Positions 1-5,163 of a stretch of 6,040 nucleotides of DNA are shown here, one piece after another. Below the pieces are notes generated by a model. The model ran no database searches. It was given only the letters and a program-made list of their open reading frames with translations, and was not told the DNA's origin. This DNA is from Bacteroidales bacterium (lineage in GTDB: Bacteria > Bacteroidota > Bacteroidia > Bacteroidales > UBA932): NCBI GenBank assembly GCA_017509375.1, contig JAFWPT010000265.1, forward strand, positions 1 through 6,040. The letters are read 5' to 3'. Position numbers and translations under genes: made by a program. Positions within the stretch are counted from its first letter, which is position 1. Each line of letters begins with the position of its first letter.

Positions 1-146
1 GAATGGCAGCATCCCAGGTGAAATTGGTGTTCACCATGCATGGAAGCGAGTACAACGAGGCAAAGGATGTCACGGTTCCGGCTTCGGTTGCAAAGAATGC
101 GAAGGTGAAGAAGGACAAAAAGGACAAGAAGGACAGCAAGAAATAA
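1..146 (+). CDS. 3' end of an unidentified protein with a lysine-rich tail (partial)
   Basis: The reading frame is open from the left edge (first whole codon at 3) to TAA at 144-146. The visible part is about 47 residues. A stretch with alternating hydrophobic residues (QVKLVFTMHG) could be a terminal beta strand. The last 14 or so residues are almost only Lys, Asp and Ser (KKDKKDKKDSKK). There is an ATG at position 3, but no upstream sequence is available to judge it, and a strong terminator follows, so this is more likely the end of a longer gene than a complete small one. The family is not recognised. A basic tail of this kind could bind nucleic acid or an anionic surface, but that is only inference. 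Confidence 0.6.
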   Translation, partial: MAASQVKLVFTMHGSEYNEAKDVTVPASVAKNAKVKKDKKDKKDSKK

Positions 147-169
147 GGACAGTCAAGCAAGGAAGAAGG

Positions 170-220
170 GGGTGTGCATGAGTGCTTTATCACTTATGCA
201 ACACCCTCTTGATTTGCTCG
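170..220 (+). terminator. Rho-independent terminator of the lysine-rich gene
   Basis: The arms are 170-184 (GGGTGTGCATGAGTG) and 191-206, around a 6-base loop (CTTTAT). They pair over 15 positions with one G-U pair and one bulged A. The T-rich stretch TCTTGATTTGCT follows. It lies 24 bp after the stop codon of the upstream gene, so it very probably ends that transcript. Confidence 0.75.
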
Positions 221-242
221 CTTTGAACGGTGGAGTATGCTG

Positions 243-466
243 ATGGAGCTGGTCATATACATTCATGGCAAGGGTGGATCTGCTGAGGAAGCGGAGCATT
301 ACAGGGCATTGTTTCCCGAGGCAGAGGTGCTGGGCTTTGATTATCAGTCCCAGACTCCCTGGGAGGCAGAGGCGGAGTTTCAGGCTTACTATGAGGCGAG
401 CATTGGTTCCACACGGATGAGCAGATGGCCTTTCTGGATAAGTGGATCAGGGAACATAGAGAATAA
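243..466 (+). pseudogene. Alpha/beta hydrolase remnant with internal out-of-frame deletion
   Basis: ATG 243 has GGTGGAG at 229-235 ahead of it with a 7-base gap. This is better placed than the ATG at 237, which would leave 1 base. The N-terminal frame gives MELVIYIHGKGG, a first beta strand and oxyanion-type HGKGG loop typical of small alpha/beta hydrolases (YqiA/RBBP9-like esterases), and continues recognisably to about QAYYEA (to about 398). From about 395 the sequence is recognisable in another frame as GEHWFHTDEQMAFLDKW and so on, ending at TAA 464-466. That is the catalytic-His C-terminal helix region of the same type of protein. About 120 residues between them are missing, including the nucleophile-Ser elbow. 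The original N-terminal frame runs on out of register to a stop at 498-500. No active enzyme can be made. The family assignment is by recognition of motifs, not by search. Confidence 0.75.
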
Positions 467-484
467 TGGGACTGCAATCAAAGC

Positions 485-520
485 GCCCCCTGCTGGATAA
501 ATGGCAGGGGGCTTAGTGTT
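485..520. terminator. Hairpin between hydrolase remnant and merR, probable two-way terminator
   Basis: There is a perfect 9-bp GC-rich stem, GCCCCCTGC at 485-493 with GCAGGGGGC at 504-512, and a 10-base loop. On the plus strand TTAGTGTTAT follows. On the minus strand GCTTTGATT follows. Both T-tracts are weak, but the hairpin lies between the converging 3' ends of the remnant (466) and the MerR gene (541), which is where a shared terminator would be expected. Confidence 0.6.
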
Positions 521-540
521 ATGGGGATACGGGGGTACCT

Positions 541-912
541 TCATTTGAGAGAGGGGCATTTCTTGGCCATGATTTCCTCATAATGGGCAATCTTGTAGTC
601 CAGTCGTTCCATGGTGGCTTTGAGCTGGTCGTACTGCTCCTGCAGGCGGGCGCGTTGCTCCACCAAGATTTCCTTGCGGGCTTCTTCCGTGCCTTCCTGG
701 AAGAACAGCTCCACGTATTCAATGAGGGCTTCCACCTGCACGCCGGCCCTGCGCATGCATTTGGAAAACTCCACCCAGCCGCAGGCCTGCTCGTCAAAAT
801 CCCGGATGCCGTTCTCTTTGCGGGGCACATGGGGGATAAGGCCGATGCGCTCATAGTAGCGGATGGTATCTGGGGAAACGTCGTATTTCTCGCTGACTTC
901 CTTGATGGTCAT
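541..912 (-). CDS. MerR-family transcriptional regulator, AdhR/NmlR-like
   Basis: This is a 123-residue DNA-binding regulator. The start at ATG 912 is chosen because MTIKEVSEKY is the normal N-terminus of the family, with GAGGTG 6 bases upstream. The longer open frame upstream runs through the gene's own promoter. The winged helix-turn-helix is at about residues 1-70 (TIKEVSEKYDVSPDTIRYYE, then wing GIRDFDE). The dimerising coiled coil is at about 80-115 (EARKEILVEQRARLQEQYDQ and on). Cys52 (in EFSKCMRRAGV) is at the position of the single reactive cysteine of Bacillus subtilis AdhR, which responds to formaldehyde and methylglyoxal. Cys44 and Cys119 are also present. There is no metal-binding C-terminal loop like that of MerR or ZntR. 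The gene is divergent from the DUF362 operon, and each promoter has its own MerR-type operator, so autoregulation plus activation of the operon is likely. The family is certain; the electrophile-sensing role is inferred. Confidence 0.93.
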   Translation of the reverse strand: MTIKEVSEKYDVSPDTIRYYERIGLIPHVPRKENGIRDFDEQACGWVEFSKCMRRAGVQVEALIEYVELFFQEGTEEARKEILVEQRARLQEQYDQLKATMERLDYKIAHYEEIMAKKCPSLK

Positions 913-953
913 GCAAAGCACCTCACTAACCGTAAATTCTTGCTGATGGCATA

Positions 954-984
954 AGTTTAGCACTTGGAGTTGGCTCAAAGTCAA
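954..984 (-). promoter_or_regulatory. merR promoter with 19-bp spacer and MerR operator
   Basis: Read on the minus strand, the -35 is TTGACT (979-984) and the -10 is TAAACT (954-959), with a 19-bp spacer. That over-long spacing is the hallmark of promoters untwisted by MerR proteins. The dyad at 963-980 (plus strand CTTGGAG-TTGG-CTCAAAG, 6 of 7 arm positions paired) fills the spacer. The predicted start is near 947. The site would allow the regulator to control its own gene. Confidence 0.82.
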
Positions 985-1029
985 TAGTTCATAGGAAAAT
1001 ATTTTTGAGAAAATTTCCCGCAAAAAAGC

Positions 1030-1060
1030 TTGACTTGGAGCCGACTCAAAGTGATAGAGT
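1030..1060 (+). promoter_or_regulatory. Promoter of the DUF362/CMD-cupin operon with 19-bp spacer and MerR operator
   Basis: The -35 is TTGACT (1030-1035) and the -10 is TAGAGT (1055-1060), with a 19-bp spacer. The dyad CTTGGAG-CCGA-CTCAAAG at 1034-1051 has the same arms as the operator in the merR promoter, 71 bp away. The layout matches AdhR/NmlR-type promoters (CTTGGAG/CTCCAAG-like dyads). Transcription should begin near 1067, leaving a leader of about 36 bases. Confidence 0.85.
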
Positions 1061-1102
1061 AAGATTGAATATGAGATATCCAGCAGAGGAAAGGAGCTTA
1101 TC

Positions 1103-2131
1103 ATGGAAAAAATAACCAGACGCAAGTTCGTAAAAATGGCTGGTGTGGCGGTTGCGGGGATGATGCTGCCGGGGCTGGCCGGTCTGACCAGTGGCTGCGC
1201 CCAGGAGGCGGCAACGGGAAGCGTGCCTGATGGCAGTACGGCGGAGCAAGGCTCTGCCGCGGGTAACGCAAAATCCAAGGTTTATTTCACCAGGCATATA
1301 GATGCCGAGCATCTGATTGAGCTTTATCGGCATGTCAACGAAGGTATTGACGGCAAGGTAGCCATCAAGCTCCACACCGGCGAGCCCCACGGGCCCAATA
1401 TCCTGCCTCGGGAAATGGTGCAGGCGTTTTGGGAGCAAGTACCGAACAGTACCATCATCGAAGCTAATACCGCCTACGGCGGAGCCAGGGCCACAACAGA
1501 GCGGCACAGGGATACCTTGAGTGTCAATGGCTGGACATTTGCTCCCGTGGATATCATTGATGCAGATGGCGATGTGAATTTCCCTGTGAAGGATGGGCTG
1601 CATCTTTCCGAAGTGGCCATGGGAGCGCATTTGGCGGACTATGATTCCCTCATTGTGCTCACTCATTTCAAAGGCCATGCCATGGGAGGTTTTGGCGGTT
1701 CTCTCAAGAATATAGCCATTGGTTGCGCTTCTGGCAAGGCAGGCAAGCTTCAGGTGCATGGGGTGAAAGATTATGGCGAATGGGTGAGGGGCAAGCTTTT
1801 CATGGAACTGATGGCGGACTCCGGCAAAGCTATTTGCGACCATTTCGGCCAGCATATCACCTTCCTCAACGTTATGCGCCGTATGAGCGTGGATTGTGAC
1901 TGCGCCGGGGTATCCGCTGCTGAGCCGGTGATTCCGGATATTGGGATGCTGGCTTCCCATGACATCCTGGCTATTGACCAGGCTTGCGTGGATTTGGTTT
2001 ACAACTTTGGCGATTCCCGCAAGGATGATCTCATCGAGCGCATCGAGAGCCGCGAAGGCTTGCGCCAGCTTTCTGCCATGAAGGAGCTGGGGATGGGCAA
2101 TGACCAGTATGAGTTGATTTCCCTGGATTAG
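1103..2131 (+). CDS. Tat-exported DUF362 domain protein
   Basis: This is a 342-residue protein, and AAGGAG sits 6 bases before ATG 1103. The N-terminus carries a twin-arginine signal (TRRKFVK at residues 5-11, hydrophobic stretch about 12-29). Cys32 in LTSGC could be a poor lipobox, so the protein is either released or lipid-anchored outside the membrane; Tat use implies folding with a cofactor before export. The rest is a DUF362 domain. Its markers are the conserved core LTHFKGHAMGGFGG followed by SLKNIAIGCASGKAGK (about 186-215), CDC at 265-267, and VIPDIGMLASHDILAIDQAC (276-295). The ferredoxin CxxCxxCxxxC motifs found in many DUF362 proteins are absent, so the CDC pair, Cys208 and the His residues of the core are the likely metal or cofactor ligands. 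The biochemical function of DUF362 is not established. It is the first gene of a MerR-controlled operon, 16 bases ahead of the CMD-cupin gene. Confidence 0.9.
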   Translation: MEKITRRKFVKMAGVAVAGMMLPGLAGLTSGCAQEAATGSVPDGSTAEQGSAAGNAKSKVYFTRHIDAEHLIELYRHVNEGIDGKVAIKLHTGEPHGPNILPREMVQAFWEQVPNSTIIEANTAYGGARATTERHRDTLSVNGWTFAPVDIIDADGDVNFPVKDGLHLSEVAMGAHLADYDSLIVLTHFKGHAMGGFGGSLKNIAIGCASGKAGKLQVHGVKDYGEWVRGKLFMELMADSGKAICDHFGQHITFLNVMRRMSVDCDCAGVSAAEPVIPDIGMLASHDILAIDQACVDLVYNFGDSRKDDLIERIESREGLRQLSAMKELGMGNDQYELISLD

Positions 2132-2147
2132 CAGGAAGGAAAATGGC

Positions 2148-3014
2148 ATGAGGTGGAAGAAGTTGTTGGCAGCAGCAATGGCTGCAGGGATTCTTATGAC
2201 AAATTTTACATTTATGGAGGCAGTTATGGCACAAAGAAAAGCAGTGAAGGTGACCCAGACCGCAGGACGGCAGCAGCTTGGGGAGTTCGCCCCGGATTTT
2301 GCCCGCTATAATGACGATATACTTTTTGGGGAGGTGTGGTCAAAGAACGATGTGCTCTCCCTGCATGACCGCAGCATCGTGACGGTTTCCGCTTTGGTGG
2401 CCAGCGGCATGACGGACAGCTCATTGAAATATCATTTGCAGTCGGCCAAAAACAACGGTGTCACCCGTGAGGAAATGGCAGAAGTCATCACCCAGCTTGG
2501 TTTCTACGCTGGCTGGCCCAAAGCATGGGCGGCGTTCAATCTGGCCAAAGAAGTGTATAACGAGCCAGTGAAGAATACGGCTACTGATGGCAGGGAGGAT
2601 CTGGAGACCATTATGGCCACCAGCCTTTTCCCTGTAGGCGGTGAGAATGTCAACTATGCCCAGTATTTTGATGGCAAGAGCTATCTCCACATGATTTCAC
2701 TTGACCAGGTGGTAATCGGCAATGTGACCTTTGAGCCGGGTTGCCGAAACCATTGGCATATCCATCACGCCGACAAGGGCGGCGGCCAGATGCTCCTTGT
2801 CACTGCGGGCCGGGGCTGGTATCAGGAATGGGGCCAGCCCGCTCAGAAATTGAAGGTGGGGGATGTGGTGCATATTCCCGCAGGTGTCAAGCATTGGCAC
2901 GGTGCTGCCAAGGATTCTTCTTTCCAGCACATCGCCATCGAAGTGCCGGGAGAGAATACCAGGAATGAATGGTGTGAGCCAGTGGATGAGAAGGTATATG
3001 CGAACCTGCCATAA
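2148..3014 (+). CDS. Carboxymuconolactone decarboxylase-cupin fusion protein, probably exported
   Basis: The protein has 288 residues from ATG 2148, with AGGAAGGA at 2133-2140 (7-base gap). Residues 1-28 look like a Sec signal peptide: MRWKK, a hydrophobic core, then VMA before Gln29. A second in-frame ATG at 2226 (Met27) has GGAGG 5 bases upstream and would give a cytoplasmic form. The CMD/AhpD-like domain (about 45-140) has SLHDRSIVTVSALVASG and AEVITQLGFYAGWPKAW. It lacks the CxxC of AhpD peroxidases, so it is of the gamma-CMD type. The cupin domain (about 185-270) has HWHIHH (202-207), Gln214, GDVVHIPAGVKHWHGA (238-253) and a final IAIEV strand. Likely metal ligands are His204, His206, Gln214 and His249, as in cupin hydroxynitrile lyases such as GtHNL, although the loop before Gln is longer here. 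It follows the DUF362 gene by 16 bases. The substrate is unknown; lactone, quinone or aldehyde chemistry is a guess. Confidence 0.9.
   Translation: MRWKKLLAAAMAAGILMTNFTFMEAVMAQRKAVKVTQTAGRQQLGEFAPDFARYNDDILFGEVWSKNDVLSLHDRSIVTVSALVASGMTDSSLKYHLQSAKNNGVTREEMAEVITQLGFYAGWPKAWAAFNLAKEVYNEPVKNTATDGREDLETIMATSLFPVGGENVNYAQYFDGKSYLHMISLDQVVIGNVTFEPGCRNHWHIHHADKGGGQMLLVTAGRGWYQEWGQPAQKLKVGDVVHIPAGVKHWHGAAKDSSFQHIAIEVPGENTRNEWCEPVDEKVYANLP
2216..2228 (+). promoter_or_regulatory. Alternative internal ribosome binding site and start (Met27) of the CMD-cupin gene
   Basis: GGAGG at 2216-2220 stands 5 bases before ATG 2226, in frame with the longer protein. Starting here would remove the signal peptide and give MAQRKAVKV, a typical cytoplasmic CMD N-terminus. 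Both this start and the one at 2148 have good ribosome binding sites, so the sequence alone does not decide whether one or both are used. Confidence 0.5.
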
Positions 3015-3051
3015 CATCATTCCTGTTACTGGTTGGTACCATCATTGAAAC

Positions 3052-3106
3052 AAAATGCCAGCAACAAGTCAGATTCATGCAATCTGTGCTTGTTGCTGGC
3101 ATTTTT
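3052..3106. terminator. Bidirectional Rho-independent terminator between converging operons
   Basis: A perfect 17-bp outer stem joins 3052-3068 and 3089-3105 (core ATGCCAGCAACAAG). A second, inner stem CAGATT/AATCTG (3070-3075, 3081-3086) closes the 5-base loop CATGC. Each strand ends in a T-run: TTTTT at 3102-3106 on plus, and the complement of AAAA at 3052-3055 on minus. It lies between the stops of the CMD-cupin gene (3014) and the leftward oxidoreductase gene (3111), so it serves both. Confidence 0.9.
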
Positions 3107-3110
3107 AGTT

Positions 3111-3740
3111 TCAGGCTTTAACTACGCTGATGCGTTCGCCGATATGGTTTCCCTTGGTGGCCTCGTCAATCATGGCGATGGCGTAGTCGGCGTAGCTGAT
3201 TACGCTTTCCCCGGCAGGGTTCAGGGTCAGTTCCTCGCTGCCAAGGATGTATTTGCCGGTACGCTCGCCCTCGGCCTGGAAATCGCAAGCGGGGCTGATA
3301 TATGTCCACTTCACATCCTTGCGTTCACGCAGCTCGCCGAGAGCCTTGGCCATAGCAGAGGCAAGGGGCTTGAACATATCCGGGAAATTGGGGTCATCGG
3401 AAACACAGGCGGTATGTTCCTTGTTCACATACAGGCTTCCGGCACCGCCGTTCACTAAAAGGCGGGTGTCCGTGCCGCTCAGGATGTCGCAAAGGTGCTT
3501 CAGGGATTTGCTGTGCAGGGAGAGAGCTTCTTCGGCCCAAGCACCAAAGGCATCAATTACCACATCAAAGCCCTTGAGGTCTTCTGCCGTCAGGTCGAAC
3601 AGGTCTTTGGAAATTGCCTTGGTGGCAGCGGATTCGTTTTCACCGCGAACCACAGCCGTAACATCGAGGCCACGGTCTACTGCTTCTTTGACGATGAGCT
3701 TGCCGGACTTACCATTTGCACAAACAACAGCGATTTTCAT
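3111..3740 (-). CDS. NAD(P)-binding oxidoreductase, COG2910-type (putative NADH-flavin reductase)
   Basis: This is a 209-residue atypical short-chain dehydrogenase-like protein. The start at ATG 3740 is chosen for GGAGG at 3749-3753 (8-base gap) and because MKIAVVCANGKSG begins the Rossmann fold directly. The open frame further upstream runs into the promoter. The dinucleotide loop is NGKSGK (9-14), followed by the DVTAVVR strand (26-32). VVIDAFGAW (60-68), LLVNGGAGSLYV (about 93-104), WTYISPACDFQAEGERTGKY (about 145-164) and SVISYADYAIAMIDEA are all typical of this COG2910/NmrA-like group, and the length is normal. The usual SDR Tyr-x3-Lys pair is not seen in its standard form. The protein is cytosolic. 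Members often act in quinone, flavin or redox-stress responses; the substrate is unknown. The gene has its own promoter and operators and lies 100 bp downstream of the macrodomain gene with no terminator between, so it may also be read from the SirTM promoter. Confidence 0.88.
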   Translation of the reverse strand: MKIAVVCANGKSGKLIVKEAVDRGLDVTAVVRGENESAATKAISKDLFDLTAEDLKGFDVVIDAFGAWAEEALSLHSKSLKHLCDILSGTDTRLLVNGGAGSLYVNKEHTACVSDDPNFPDMFKPLASAMAKALGELRERKDVKWTYISPACDFQAEGERTGKYILGSEELTLNPAGESVISYADYAIAMIDEATKGNHIGERISVVKA

Positions 3741-3766
3741 TTTGTATTCCTCCGTTAAAATCATGT

Positions 3767-3785
3767 TGTAATTATCTTGCTTACA
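3767..3785. promoter_or_regulatory. Operator over the start site of the oxidoreductase promoter (TGTA-N11-TACA)
   Basis: The 19-bp dyad extends to 6-bp perfect arms, TTGTAA (3766-3771) and TTACAA (3781-3786). It covers the predicted transcription start. A bound repressor would block initiation. The same TGTA-N11-TACA frame occurs three more times at the two promoters of this cluster. Confidence 0.65.
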
Positions 3786-3790
3786 ATAAG

Positions 3791-3819
3791 ATAATAGCAT
3801 TACTTAGATGTAATGTCAA
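3791..3819 (-). promoter_or_regulatory. Promoter of the COG2910-type oxidoreductase gene
   Basis: On the minus strand the -35 is TTGACA (complement at 3814-3819) and the -10 is TATTAT (3791-3796), with a 17-bp spacer. This is close to the sigma70/sigmaA consensus. The start should fall near 3784. An extra inverted repeat, CATTAC-N6-GTAATG (3798-3815), lies inside the spacer and is not found in the related SirTM promoter. Confidence 0.85.
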
Positions 3820-3827
3820 TAGCTACA
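3809..3827. promoter_or_regulatory. Operator over the -35 of the oxidoreductase promoter (TGTA-N11-TACA)
   Basis: This 19-bp site has 4-bp arms and contains the whole -35 hexamer. It belongs to the 23-bp stretch 3807-3829 that matches 5151-5173 at 22 of 23 bases. It starts 42 bp from the downstream operator, about four helical turns. Confidence 0.6.
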
Positions 3828-3840
3828 ACTAAAATTTTTC

Positions 3841-4671
3841 CTAAAATTTTAAGAGTCTCTTGTAGACCTCCAAGTCCTCATTCTTGAACACGTTGAAGAT
3901 CACCTTCATATCACTGCCGGAAGAGGCAAGCCAGTTGCTGACGGTGTACAGGGCGATTTGTGCCGCTTCTTTGCGGGGATAGTGGAATTCACCCGTGGAG
4001 ATACAGCAGAAGGCGATGCTTTCTAGTTGATGTTGGGCGGCCAGTTCCAGACAGGAGCGATAGCAGGAGGCCAAAAGCTCGGTTTCTGCTTCGTTTGGCT
4101 GACGGTCAGCTGGGATGATGGGGCCTACGGTATGAAGGACAAATTTGCTGGGCAGATTATAGGCGGGCGTTATTTTTGCCTGTCCTGTAGGCTCAGGATG
4201 ACCCTGCTGTTCCATCAGTTGGGCACAGGTTTCTCGCAGCTGCAAGCCCGCCGCCGAATGGATGGCGTTGTCAATGCAGCCATGGCAGGGGGCAAAGCAG
4301 CCAAGCATGGCACTGTTGGCAGCATTGACGATGCTGTCTGCGGCCAGGCGGGTAATGTCTCCCTGCCAGAGAATCAGATTACGGGCTGGTGCACCTTGGG
4401 GCGTGACATCTTTGGAAGTTTTTTCTGCTATGGTGGGCAGTTCATCAGGACTTATCACACCTTTGGCAGCTGTTTCCTCTTGCAGCAGGATGTCCTGCTC
4501 CCGCAGGAAGTCAGCGGATATGGGGCCGGGCTGCCGCAGATTCATCAGGGAACGCAGCAGCCGTCTTTGGGCGTGGATTCCGTCAGGGAAAGCAGCGGCA
4601 TCTGCCTTATACTGGGGCATTTCCTCCAACAGTATCTGATTGAGGTATTGGATTCTTTCAAAAGTGTTCAT
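3841..4671 (-). CDS. Zinc-type macrodomain protein, protein-ADP-ribose hydrolase (SirTM-associated)
   Basis: This 276-residue protein starts at ATG 4671 with AAGGAAG 4 bases upstream, 14 bases after the stop of the SirTM gene. The helical N-terminal part (about 1-90) is the usual extension of the SirTM-linked macrodomains. The macrodomain begins at LILWQGDIT (99-107). It has NAANSAMLGC (116-125), the Cys/His cluster CFAPCHGCIDNAIH (125-138), VLHTVGP (178-184) and the phosphate-binding loop CISTGEFHYP (223-232). The cluster Cys125, Cys129, His130, Cys132 marks the zinc-dependent macrodomains, which remove ADP-ribose put on by SirTM (known in staphylococci and streptococci, usually on lipoylated GcvH-L). 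The length is normal and all key motifs are intact. GcvH-L and LplA2, present in the extended operon of those bacteria, are not in this window. The enzyme is cytosolic and is probably transcribed from the SirTM promoter. Confidence 0.92.
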   Translation of the reverse strand: MNTFERIQYLNQILLEEMPQYKADAAAFPDGIHAQRRLLRSLMNLRQPGPISADFLREQDILLQEETAAKGVISPDELPTIAEKTSKDVTPQGAPARNLILWQGDITRLAADSIVNAANSAMLGCFAPCHGCIDNAIHSAAGLQLRETCAQLMEQQGHPEPTGQAKITPAYNLPSKFVLHTVGPIIPADRQPNEAETELLASCYRSCLELAAQHQLESIAFCCISTGEFHYPRKEAAQIALYTVSNWLASSGSDMKVIFNVFKNEDLEVYKRLLKF

Positions 4672-4685
4672 GTGTCTTCCTTTCT

Positions 4686-5072
4686 TCAGCGGATGAGTTC
4701 TTGCAGGACAGAGGCAATATCATCGTCAACGAGAATACTTTGCCCCTTGATTTCATCGGGAGAGCCAGCCTCCCCTTTATTGAGGCAGGCATACGTTGCC
4801 TGAGGATTTGCTGCCGTCATTTTCCAAAAGGGAAATTTGATGATGCCGGGAGTGTTATAGGCCCATTTTTCTTCTTGTGTAGGGAAGGGATAGAACCCCG
4901 CTGAGTACATATCCAGGAAATGGTATTTTTCGATAAAGTCGGCAAAGTGTCTTTGAAATCGCTCGCCGCTGTAAGTGTAACCGGCAGCAGTGCTGAAGCC
5001 GGAACCGGCACCTACGAGGATAGTCCCGGCATTTTCTATGGCTGTTTTCAGCTTTTCGATAGCAGCAGACAT
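4686..5072 (-). CDS. SirTM (class M sirtuin) with large in-frame internal deletion, probably inactive
   Basis: The frame is intact at 128 residues, while SirTM proteins are usually close to 300. The start at ATG 5072 has AAGGAG 8 bases upstream. Residues 1-71 match the SirTM N-terminus: Rossmann motif GAGSGFSTAAG (21-31), YTYSGERF (32-39), then the DMYSAGFYPF and EEKWA stretches. Residue 72 jumps directly to the SirTM C-terminus: YNTPGIIKFPFWKM (72-85), ATYACLN (92-98), and on to LIR. The missing middle, roughly 150 residues, carries the catalytic His (in the TTNVDH region) and the zinc-binding Cys-x2-Cys modules, so NAD-dependent ADP-ribosyl transfer should be impossible. The joint lies at about 4860. 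The promoter, ribosome site and reading frame are all kept. It may be a recent decay product, a retained NAD- or macrodomain-binding fragment, or an assembly error. The homology is clear; the loss of activity is inferred. Confidence 0.85.
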   Translation of the reverse strand: MSAAIEKLKTAIENAGTILVGAGSGFSTAAGYTYSGERFQRHFADFIEKYHFLDMYSAGFYPFPTQEEKWAYNTPGIIKFPFWKMTAANPQATYACLNKGEAGSPDEIKGQSILVDDDIASVLQELIR

Positions 5073-5112
5073 AAGCTCATCTCCTTGATTTTCGTTGACC
5101 TTTTGAATTCAA

Positions 5113-5131
5113 TGTAATATAATGTATTACA
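5113..5131. promoter_or_regulatory. Operator over the start site of the SirTM promoter (TGTA-N11-TACA)
   Basis: The 19-bp dyad has 6-bp arms, TGTAAT (5113-5118) and ATTACA (5126-5131). It sits at the predicted start site, the same place as its counterpart in the oxidoreductase promoter. Confidence 0.65.
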
Positions 5132-5134
5132 ACG

Positions 5135-5163
5135 ATTATATATGATGCTCGATGTAATGTCAA
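5135..5163 (-). promoter_or_regulatory. Consensus promoter of the SirTM-macrodomain genes
   Basis: On the minus strand this is TTGACA (5158-5163), a 17-bp spacer and TATAAT (5135-5140), a perfect sigma70/sigmaA consensus in both boxes and in spacing. The start is near 5128, giving a leader of about 55 bases. A promoter this strong would need repression, which fits the two operators that overlap it. Confidence 0.9.

Noticed and set aside
1..146. A complete small protein starting at ATG 3
   Set aside because: There is no upstream sequence to show a ribosome site, and a gene cut by the window edge is the simpler reading.
913..1278. N-terminal extension of the MerR frame to 245 codons
   Set aside because: The extra part covers the regulator's own promoter and the opposite gene's start. 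MTIKEV at 912 with GAGGTG is the normal family start.
1046..2149. A 367-codon open frame on the minus strand antisense to the DUF362 gene
   Set aside because: No ribosome site, no family-like motifs, and it lies entirely over a clear DUF362 protein and its promoter; it is a mirror of codon bias in the real gene.
3741..3800. N-terminal extension of the oxidoreductase frame to 229 codons
   Set aside because: It would begin inside the -10/start-site region. ATG 3740 has a strong ribosome site and the fold starts there.
4027..4803. A 258-codon plus-strand frame over the macrodomain gene
   Set aside because: It is antisense to a clear macrodomain protein, spans the intergenic joint with the SirTM gene, and has no recognisable motif or start signal.
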